Source: JAFDVL01 sp043719385 (lineage in GTDB: Bacteria > Acidobacteriota > Blastocatellia > RBC074). Taken from it: a stretch of DNA of 11,453 bases. Location of the stretch: contig JAYSTY010000538.1 in NCBI GenBank assembly GCA_043719385.1, positions 1 through 11,453 on the forward strand. The letters run 5' to 3'. A program made the translations under genes and the position numbers. Positions 6,176 to 11,453 of the stretch are shown here, piece after piece. Each line of letters starts with the position of its first letter. The first letter of the stretch is position 1. The notes below the pieces were generated by a model. The model was given only the letters and a program-made list of their open reading frames with translations. It searched no databases and was not told where the DNA came from.

Positions 6176-7843
6176 ATTCCCAACATCGAAGGCAACACAA
6201 AAGGATTGAAGGCCAATCAATTGAAGCAACTGGAGAAACTTGCCACCCGCCGCGTTCCTCCTAAAGAAATTATCACGCCGGAATTAGCCCGCCAAATGTC
6301 CGAGGTTTCACACGAGATCAAACGGCAGGTTGGCGTGCTGATTGATCGCAAAGGTCATATCGAACATGTCATCGTCGGCGATGCCACGCGGATTGTGCTG
6401 CCAGCGCAATCACGCTCGCGCCTCGGCGAATCACGTTTCAACGGCTTGCGCTGCCTGCACACGCATTTGCGCGGCGAGCCTTTGACCCAGGACGATTTGA
6501 CCGACTTAGCTTTACTGCGGCTGGATTTGATGGGAGTGATTGACGTGGATAAGCAATCCGGCCTGCCCGGACTCGTCAAAACCGCGCACATCCTGCCGAC
6601 CACAGAAATTCATGACGGTGACGGCGCAGCGCTCAAGCCACAATATCAATTTCTTACGCCAAAAATTCCGAGCCAGCTTGATACTGATTTTATTGAGTTA
6701 ATTGAATCGCTCGAAGCCGAAATGTCGCGCAATCGTGTCGCACGCAAGGCTTCCGACAAACGCGACCGCGCTATCCTTGTCAGCATCACGACGCAAAACC
6801 TGACCGAAGCCCGCGAATCCCTGGCTGAATTGCGCGAGCTTGCAACATCGGGCGGACTTGTAGTCCTTGACGAAATTATTCAGCGCCGTCACAAACTTGA
6901 TCCGGCAACACTCGTTGGCAAGGGCAAGCTCGGAGAAATTATTATTAATTGTTTGCAGCTTGGCGCCGACATGATCGTCATTGATCGTGAGTTGCAGCCG
7001 GGACAGGTACGCGCCATCAATGCCGCAACCGACCTGAAAGTTTTGGATCGCTCGCAATTAATTCTGGACATCTTCGCGCAACGCGCTCAAACCAGCGATG
7101 GTCGCATTCAGGTCGAATTGGCGCAGTTAAAATATCTGTTGCCGCGCTTGTCAGGATCAGGAACAGAGATGTCGCGGTTGATGGGCGGCATCGGCGGACG
7201 CGGCCCCGGTGAAACAAAATTAGAAGTTGATCGCCGTCGCGTGCGGGATCGCATCACGCATCTGGAAGCACAGGTTGACAAAGTCCGCGAAGCCCGCAGC
7301 CAGCGTCGCGCCCAACGTGCCCGCCGCGAAATGCCCGTTGTCTCCATCGTCGGTTACACCAATGCAGGCAAAAGCACTTTGCTGAATGCGCTGACGCACA
7401 GCCACGTCACCGCCGAACAAAAAATGTTTGCGACGCTTGATCCAACTTCGCGGCGTTTTCGCCTGTCGGCGGAGCAGGAAATTATCGTCAACGACACCGT
7501 AGGTTTTATCCGCGATTTGCCCAAAGATTTGCTGGCGGCCTTCAAAGCAACGCTGGAAGAAATTGAGCAATCGGATTTGCTAATCCATTTGGTGGATGCC
7601 GCGTCGCCGTTGATGGAAAATCAATTAGCCTCGGTCAATCGCATCCTTGAAGAGTTGGAGCTAAACGAAATTCCGCAACTATTAGTTTTCAATAAATCCG
7701 ATCTGGTCGCCGACAAAGAACAATTAGCCAATATGTGCAACACGTATCACGCGCTGGCGGTGTCGGCGGTTGACCGCAAATCATTATTCGCTTTAGTAGA
7801 TGAAATCAGTAATTCATTAGCCAAAACATCGAACGCGCAATAA
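6176..7843 (+). CDS. hflX: GTPase HflX, probably starting at an ATT codon
   Basis: HflX is a ribosome-associated GTPase that binds the large subunit and splits stalled ribosomes under stress. From the proposed start the protein has 555 residues. The N-terminal HflX domain includes LDEIIQRRHKLDPATLVGKGKL before GADMIVIDRELQPGQ. The linker has the signature GGIGGRGPGETKLEVDRR (about 337-354). The G domain shows G1 GYTNAGKS (393-400), G3 DTVG (440-443) and G4 NKSD (506-509). The first in-frame conventional-type start is a TTG at 6206, but it has no good ribosome site. The frame continues upstream and encodes PNIEGNTKG, resembling the N-terminal GNT-G motif of the longer HflX subfamily. AAGGAG at 6163-6168 is spaced seven bases from ATT at 6176, so I favour that rare start. 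No clear + strand terminator follows the gene. Confidence 0.92.
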   Translation: MPNIEGNTKGLKANQLKQLEKLATRRVPPKEIITPELARQMSEVSHEIKRQVGVLIDRKGHIEHVIVGDATRIVLPAQSRSRLGESRFNGLRCLHTHLRGEPLTQDDLTDLALLRLDLMGVIDVDKQSGLPGLVKTAHILPTTEIHDGDGAALKPQYQFLTPKIPSQLDTDFIELIESLEAEMSRNRVARKASDKRDRAILVSITTQNLTEARESLAELRELATSGGLVVLDEIIQRRHKLDPATLVGKGKLGEIIINCLQLGADMIVIDRELQPGQVRAINAATDLKVLDRSQLILDIFAQRAQTSDGRIQVELAQLKYLLPRLSGSGTEMSRLMGGIGGRGPGETKLEVDRRRVRDRITHLEAQVDKVREARSQRRAQRARREMPVVSIVGYTNAGKSTLLNALTHSHVTAEQKMFATLDPTSRRFRLSAEQEIIVNDTVGFIRDLPKDLLAAFKATLEEIEQSDLLIHLVDAASPLMENQLASVNRILEELELNEIPQLLVFNKSDLVADKEQLANMCNTYHALAVSAVDRKSLFALVDEISNSLAKTSNAQ

Positions 7844-7875
7844 TTATTCAAGCCGTTTGCAAATTCCGCCCTCCC

Positions 7876-7908
7876 AAAAAAGAAAAGCCGAGGCTCTGTA
7901 GCCTCGGC
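7876..7908 (-). terminator. Rho-independent terminator (minus strand)
   Basis: GCCGAGGCT (7887-7895) and AGCCTCGGC (7900-7908) form a perfect 9-bp GC-rich stem with a 4-base loop. On the minus strand the stem is followed by TTTTCTTTTTT (7886 down to 7876). On the + strand no T tract follows, so it serves transcripts coming from the right and not hflX. Confidence 0.85.
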
Positions 7909-8050
7909 GCAAATCAATTCAAAGGAGGATGATGAAGAACAGTGCGGATAGACCGCCAGCAACGCTTGTCGCTGGCGTTCTACCGCGGCGCCAGTAGCCG
8001 GCAGCACCCGGCGCAGTTTATGTAAAGCTGTAATGCGGCGCTGCTTCCCA
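7880..8050 (-). ncRNA. Candidate small RNA with an anti-Shine-Dalgarno segment
   Basis: On the minus strand this region starts just after a possible promoter (8059-8086) and ends at the terminator 7876-7908. It holds no convincing protein. It can form a GC-rich hairpin near 7997-8012 (GCCGG/CCGGC, with an alternative outer GCGCC/GGCGC pairing) and a perfect CGCCAGC/GCTGGCG hairpin (7954-7960 with 7971-7977). Between that stem and the terminator lies an apparently unpaired stretch containing CCTCCTTT (complement of 7921-7928), identical to the anti-Shine-Dalgarno tail of 16S rRNA. Such exposed anti-SD motifs are known in bacterial small RNAs that block ribosome binding. The RNA assignment is an inference from promoter, structure and terminator only. 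Confidence 0.4.
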
Positions 8051-8058
8051 AATTTTTT

Positions 8059-8086
8059 AAAATAATTTATTGAAAAGGATTGGCAA
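8059..8086 (-). promoter_or_regulatory. Possible promoter of the minus-strand small RNA
   Basis: Read on the minus strand, TTGCCA (8086-8081) and TATTTT (8064-8059) are separated by 16 bases in an AT-rich stretch, with an expected start near 8050. The -10 match is weak, so this is tentative. Confidence 0.3.
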
Positions 8087-8148
8087 GCTAAAAAAAGTAA
8101 ACGGCAGCAAACTCGGAACCCCCTCACAGGTTCCAAATTTACTGCCGT
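8087..8148 (-). terminator. Long Rho-independent terminator downstream of the beta-lactamase-like gene
   Basis: The 20-base arms 8101-8120 and 8129-8148 pair along their whole length. The three non-Watson-Crick positions are U-G pairs only if the minus strand is transcribed; on + they would be A-C mismatches. On the minus strand the stem is followed by TTACTTTTTTT (8100-8090). It most simply ends the transcript of the two exported-protein genes, leaving a 3' untranslated region of about 200 bases. Confidence 0.8.
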
Positions 8149-8219
8149 TGGCGAATAGCCACTCGTTTAAATGTAATTTCAAGACCCGTTGCAAACGACA
8201 GTGGCGAAACCACTAGCAT

Positions 8220-8247
8220 CAGATGAAAATTTCTCACCTTTCGTCTG
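8220..8247 (+). other. Hairpin in gene-free region
   Basis: CAGATGAAA (8220-8228) and TTTCGTCTG (8239-8247) form a 9-bp stem with one G-U pair on the + strand. A smaller AGTGG/CCACT hairpin lies at 8200-8214. Both sit in the 3' flank of the beta-lactamase-like gene (8149-8353), where I see no gene. No function is assigned. Confidence 0.3.
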
Positions 8248-8353
8248 AGCTTTACCACTCTCACTTACTTTGAATCTTCCTCACACGTGCCAGTAAAAAC
8301 GCCACACCAAAACAAAAGTTCCCAAAGAAAATGAAAATACTTTGTGACCTGAA

Positions 8354-9256
8354 TTATTTTGTTTGAATGATTGTCTGATAAACCGTCTGGGAAATATCGG
8401 CGATCAATTGATGGGCGCGTTTTTCATCTTCCAGCCCACGCGTCAAAACTACGATCACATAAGGCTGGCGTTGGGGTAAATAAACGATTCCGGCATCGTG
8501 ATTAATTTTTGTGATGGAGCCGGTTTTGTGCGCGACTTTTGTGTTGGCAGGCAAGCCCGCCGGGATCCCTTCGTTGAATTCCTGCCTGGATAAAATCGCA
8601 GTCATTTCTTTACCAGCGCGGGCATTCAGGAATTTATTTTCGGCAATCACGCGCAGCAAAATCATCAAATCCTCAGCCGTTGTTGTGTTATTCAATCCCG
8701 CGCGAAAGGCTTTGTTGTCCTCGACACCGCGCCGCACTTGCATATTATTTGCGCCCAGTTTTTTCATCAACGCCATAACATTTTGAGTGCCTGCTTTTTC
8801 GATCAGGAGGTTGGTTGCCAGATTACTGCTACGTGTAATCATTCGCTCAATCAAGGCGCGGATGGAAATTGTCTGCCCGATTTTTTGATACAGCACAACA
8901 TCGCTATCGTCGTCTTTGTTGAGCTGATATTCATTGCCATCAACTATGCTAAAAAAATTATTTTTGATCGTGAGTAGATCGGCGAGGTTGAGTTTCTTTT
9001 GCGCCGCCTGCTGAAATAACTCCATCATCACAGGCAGCTTCATCGTGCTGGCGGCGTGAAAATTTATTTTTTCATTAATGAATAAAGTTTGTTTGTGGCG
9101 CGTGTTATAAACCGCTACGCCGACGGTTTCTGCGCCGCTGGTGGCAATGATTTTTTCGATTTGTAATTTGGCTGCTGCGAATGGATTGGTAGTTTGCGCT
9201 TTTATGAGTAAGGAGAAAAGGCAAACCACCATCAGCATCACAAATAATTTAGTCAT
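8354..9256 (-). CDS. Class A beta-lactamase-like serine hydrolase, exported
   Basis: The protein has 300 residues, with a signal peptide (1-20, hydrophobic FVMLMVVCLFSLLI, cleavage near KA/QTT). The fold is that of penicillin-recognising class A beta-lactamases. The active-site STMK (70-73) follows FHAA, SSN (143-145) stands where class A enzymes have SDN, and HKTGSI (243-248) is the third motif. The segment RRGVEDNKAFRAGLNNTTTAEDL (split here as 175-186 and 187-197) takes the omega-loop position. Glu179 is a candidate general base, but the usual E-x-x-x-N spacing is not seen, so true antibiotic hydrolysis is uncertain. It is expected in the periplasm. It lies 15 bases downstream of the PepSY-like gene on the same strand and is probably translated from a shared mRNA. 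No strong Shine-Dalgarno is visible before the ATG. Confidence 0.88.
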   Translation of the reverse strand: MTKLFVMLMVVCLFSLLIKAQTTNPFAAAKLQIEKIIATSGAETVGVAVYNTRHKQTLFINEKINFHAASTMKLPVMMELFQQAAQKKLNLADLLTIKNNFFSIVDGNEYQLNKDDDSDVVLYQKIGQTISIRALIERMITRSSNLATNLLIEKAGTQNVMALMKKLGANNMQVRRGVEDNKAFRAGLNNTTTAEDLMILLRVIAENKFLNARAGKEMTAILSRQEFNEGIPAGLPANTKVAHKTGSITKINHDAGIVYLPQRQPYVIVVLTRGLEDEKRAHQLIADISQTVYQTIIQTK

Positions 9257-9271
9257 GAAGGTTTTCGTAGC

Positions 9272-10132
9272 TCAGGATTGAAAATTCTGTTTCGTTTCAA
9301 TTTCCTCGCCAGTGATTGCATCTATAAAAACAGTCCACGTCGTGCCGCGCCCGATTTCAAAGGGGTAAACTAAATGCAGCGTCATTTTCTGGTCTGTGAC
9401 GCGGGGATAAATCACTAAATCTTTCAGGCTGATTTCGGCTTCCTGCGCGACCTTGTAAGTCAGCGGTTGTCCGGCAAAATTTGAGTAAGTGAATTCCCGT
9501 CCGAGCAATCTTTTTTTGCTTTCCGCCAAATCTATTTTGGGACGAGCAGGGAATTCGGTTGCCGGAATAATCGTGCTGCTGAGTTGTAAAATCGCGCCTG
9601 TTTTGCTGATCGTGATGCGTAATTGGCCAAAGCCATTTGCCAGCGGAAACGGATAATTCATTTGCTGGTAAGTGGCGCGAAACATGCTGCTGTCACTGCT
9701 GAAATTGATGAGCGAAATATCTTTGAGTGACAGCGAACTGGCGCGTTGATCGCCGCTCAGCACGGCGTGATAACGTTCGATGAAGCGGCGCAAATATTCT
9801 TTGGCCTGGGCTTCATCCAAAATTTCATCTGCCTTTTTTTCCTGGGGCTTGATATTGATTTGATTCGCCAGCGCCGCCGGCAAAGCTCGTGGCGTGTAAA
9901 GAATTGGCTCAAACTCAGGTTGCGTAAACGCGAGCCGATTTTCAGACAGCAGCGAATTCCAGGCGTCTTCAGCGGCCTGTTGACGCGCTGGACTGGCCTC
10001 AATCACCAGCGGATAATTATCTTTGGCTTTTTCTGCTGGTTTTTCCGGCGGCTTTTGCTGCGAAGTACAAGGCCCTGCCACCAGCATAACGGAGCAGATC
10101 AGACTGCAAATAATTTTTGTACTAATCATCAT
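9272..10132 (-). CDS. Exported protein with FTP/PepSY-like region
   Basis: The protein has 286 residues. A hydrophobic export segment (about 5-20) is followed by Cys22, though the residues before it (AGP) are not a good lipobox. A Pro/Lys-rich linker (26-38) follows. Residues about 105-190 resemble the FTP propeptide domain of thermolysin-like proteases: a long helix EAQAKEYLRRFIERY (107-121), then FRATYQQMNYPFPLANGFG (151-169) and LRITISKTGAILQLSS (171-186). Residues about 200-280 look like a PepSY domain, ending in VFIDAITGEEI (268-278). No metalloprotease HExxH follows, so this would be a free-standing inhibitor or chaperone-like module. Its immediate partner in the operon is the beta-lactamase-like hydrolase. 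Two adjacent ATGs exist (10132 and 10129), neither with a clear Shine-Dalgarno. The domain call rests on pattern memory. Confidence 0.72.
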   Translation of the reverse strand: MMISTKIICSLICSVMLVAGPCTSQQKPPEKPAEKAKDNYPLVIEASPARQQAAEDAWNSLLSENRLAFTQPEFEPILYTPRALPAALANQINIKPQEKKADEILDEAQAKEYLRRFIERYHAVLSGDQRASSLSLKDISLINFSSDSSMFRATYQQMNYPFPLANGFGQLRITISKTGAILQLSSTIIPATEFPARPKIDLAESKKRLLGREFTYSNFAGQPLTYKVAQEAEISLKDLVIYPRVTDQKMTLHLVYPFEIGRGTTWTVFIDAITGEEIETKQNFQS

Positions 10133-10274
10133 GCCAAAGATTATTCAAGGCTGAAGACGCAAATGCAAGCGAGCCGGGAACTGCGATTAGTGCACCGTGA
10201 TTACTTGTCCGGTAAAAATCTTAAGCGCTGTATACGGCTCCTGCTCACTAATTTCTCATCAATGTTTTGCAGGC

Positions 10275-10430
10275 TTATCTCTGAACTTCCGCCAGGCCTG
10301 CCATTGCTGCCTGCCAGGCTGTCGGGTTAGTCAGCACATAACGCGGATTTTCGTGCGCAAAATATTCACGAGCAGAATAATTTTTTTGTGAAAGAGTGCG
10401 ATTTCCTGGCTCGTGAACTATGATGGCTGT
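10275..10430 (-). pseudogene. Short protein-like frame without a normal start, possible gene remnant
   Basis: On the minus strand a 51-codon frame runs from just after a TAA (complement of 10431-10433) to the TAA at 10277-10275. Its product reads like a genuine protein tail, with VHEPGNRTLSQKNYSAREYF followed by HENPRYVLTNPTAWQAAM and AGLAEVQR. There is no ATG, GTG or TTG near its beginning. The only possible starts would be ATC, ATA or GTT at 10424-10416, and no Shine-Dalgarno is seen. It may be the 3' remnant of a decayed gene, or a small gene with a rare start. I do not recognise the family. Confidence 0.35.
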
Positions 10431-10446
10431 TTACGTCAACTGGTCA

Positions 10447-10467
10447 GTACCACCTGCGGTAGCGGGT
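10447..10467. repeat. REP-like element, copy 2 (GTACC-N6-GGTAGCGGG)
   Basis: GTACC (10447-10451) is followed by ACCTGC-GGTA-GCGGGT (10452-10467), a small hairpin with one G-U pair. The layout GTACC, six bases, then (C/G)GTAGCG(A/G)G is shared with 1804-1823. It lies about 43 bases before the methyltransferase start codon. The rest of the gap 10133-10510 contains only the gene remnant, a CAGGC-rich stretch near 10290-10320 and no other feature I can support. Confidence 0.5.
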
Positions 10468-10510
10468 AGGTCAGGTTGGCTGTTATTTAAGTTACTAATT
10501 TAGAAATTGT

Positions 10511-11453
10511 ATGACAACGCAACAAATTGAAACGTTACTGGAAAATGCGCTTGAACTCCGCACTGAGTTATTGGATGCGCGGCACGAAACCGCCTTCCGT
10601 CTTTACAATGGCTTCACCGAAGGCAATCCCAGCCTTGTCGTAGACCTTTACGCCAAAACCCTCGTCATCCATAACTACGCCGATAAACCGGAACTCGGTC
10701 TGGAAGCCGTGAGCGCAGCCCAAAATTTCCTGCCAAAGCTTTTGCCGTGGATTCAGGCGATAGTTGTGAAAACGCGCAACAGTCAGGAGCCGGAGGAAAG
10801 GCGCGGGACGTTGGTTTACGGTACAACAACAGATCGCAAAATACTCGAAAACGGCATCTGGTACGCAATTGATCCGCTGCTGAATCGTGATGCCAGCCTG
10901 TACCTCGACACGCGCAACGTGCGAATTTGGGCGAAAGAAAATCTCGCCGATAAATCTGTCCTCAACACGTTTGCCTATACCGGCAGCCTCGGCGTAGCGG
11001 CGCTGGCGGGTGGAGCTTCCCGCGTAGTTCATCTGGATTTGAATCGAAATTTTCTGAACGTCGCCAAGTCTTCGTACACGCTGAATGGTTTTCCGATCCA
11101 CAAAAAAGATTTTCAGGCGGGAGATTTCTGGCCGCAGATCAATCGCATGAAAGCTGCTGAGGAACGCTTCGATTGTGTGTTTCTTGATCCGCCAATTTAC
11201 TCCGCGACAAAAAAAGGAGTCGTCAATCTGGCTGAGAGTTACACCCGCGTCATCAACAAAGTGCGCCCGTTAATCAACGACGACGGCTACCTGGTAGCGA
11301 TCAACAACGCGCTCTTTTTTTCCGGCGCCGATTACCTCAAAGAAATCGAAGCGTTATGCGAAGATGGCTATTTAAGCATTGCCGAAATGATCCCCGTCCC
11401 TACAGACTTCATCGGCACCCCGCAACCAAAACCCGCTTCGTCCATAGCCAATC
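10511..11453 (+). CDS. Class I SAM-dependent methyltransferase (RlmI-type), 3'-truncated
   Basis: The first 314 residues are present and the frame is open to the window edge. The fold and motifs match SAM-dependent rRNA methyltransferases related to RlmI/RlmK. An N-terminal RNA-binding-like region reads HETAFRLYNGFTEGNPSLVV (25-44). Motif I is NTFAYTGSLGVAALAGGAS (152-170), with the ribose-binding acidic residue in HLDLNR (174-179). The catalytic-site DPPIYS (226-231) matches DPPxFS with Tyr for Phe. The likely role is methylation of ribosomal RNA in the cytoplasm, but the target base cannot be told. The N-terminal PUA domain of E. coli RlmI is absent. The start ATG at 10511 has no clear Shine-Dalgarno; the leader is AT-rich (10482-10510) and preceded by a REP-like element. 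Confidence 0.88.
   Translation, partial: MTTQQIETLLENALELRTELLDARHETAFRLYNGFTEGNPSLVVDLYAKTLVIHNYADKPELGLEAVSAAQNFLPKLLPWIQAIVVKTRNSQEPEERRGTLVYGTTTDRKILENGIWYAIDPLLNRDASLYLDTRNVRIWAKENLADKSVLNTFAYTGSLGVAALAGGASRVVHLDLNRNFLNVAKSSYTLNGFPIHKKDFQAGDFWPQINRMKAAEERFDCVFLDPPIYSATKKGVVNLAESYTRVINKVRPLINDDGYLVAINNALFFSGADYLKEIEALCEDGYLSIAEMIPVPTDFIGTPQPKPASSIAN

Noticed and set aside
7921..7997. A perfect AAAGGAGG followed by ATGATG and a 22-codon frame on the + strand
   Set aside because: The spacing to the start codon is 0-3 bases, too short for normal initiation, and the peptide shows nothing recognisable. The same bases read on the minus strand make better sense as an anti-SD segment of a small RNA.
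8000..8050. Resemblance to signal recognition particle RNA (GGAAGCAGC on the minus strand)
   Set aside because: The conserved core around the GGAA tetraloop and the matching opposite strand are missing; only the short GGAAGCAGC piece agrees.
7747..8136. A 129-codon minus-strand frame overlapping the end of hflX
   Set aside because: Its composition is not protein-like, it runs through two hairpins and a terminator, it overlaps hflX, and it has no ribosome-binding site.
8191..8224. A tmRNA tag-like sequence, GCAAACGAC encoding AND followed by SGETTSIR and a stop
   Set aside because: The tag does not end in the usual ALAA-type residues, and there is no tRNA-like T-arm or acceptor stem in either flank. 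The match to the AND codons is probably chance.
9746..10330. A 194-codon + strand frame
   Set aside because: Most of it is antisense to the FTP/PepSY-like gene, and the product is rich in Arg/Leu/Phe without domain structure, typical of a shadow frame.

Overview
The window looks like an ordinary chromosomal stretch from a mid-GC Gram-negative bacterium. Secreted proteins with signal peptides and a class A beta-lactamase-fold hydrolase fit a diderm. The HflX subtype, the secreted PepSY-like protein and the GTACC/GTAGCG interspersed repeats make me think of Acidobacteriota (Blastocatellia-like). That placement comes from memory of family appearance and was not computed. There is no prophage, transposase, CRISPR array, rRNA or tRNA.

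Layout. Bases 1-963 hold the C-terminal part of a malic enzyme, followed by a small unknown protein (1070-1420). The 450-base gap after it contains a well-formed candidate small-RNA unit (promoter about 1565-1593, terminator 1730-1772) and a REP-like palindrome. Then come a GNAT acetyltransferase (1878-2447), the exonuclease RecJ (2566-4338) and a Dabb-domain protein (4366-4656), all on +. A CACAGAT-type inverted repeat separates these from two minus-strand genes: a ribbon-helix-helix-like protein (4744-5133) and an exported LemA-like protein (5212-6072). Divergent from these is the ribosome-associated GTPase HflX (6176-7843), which probably starts at an ATT codon.

Bases 7844-8353 contain no convincing protein gene. 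They carry two strong minus-strand terminators, and between them a second candidate small RNA with an exposed anti-Shine-Dalgarno segment. Next is a minus-strand pair of exported proteins: a FTP/PepSY-like protein (9272-10132) followed 15 bp later by a class A beta-lactamase-like serine hydrolase (8354-9256). A 51-codon minus-strand reading frame (10275-10430) without a normal start looks like a gene remnant. The right edge cuts an RlmI-type SAM-dependent methyltransferase (10511 to end).

Functionally the genes are a mix of central metabolism (malic enzyme), DNA repair (RecJ), ribosome rescue and modification (HflX, methyltransferase) and envelope proteins. I see no single multi-gene novel system. 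The most interesting material is non-coding: two candidate small RNAs of about 170 nt, two copies of a repeat placed 40-60 bp before start codons, and the non-canonical start of hflX.
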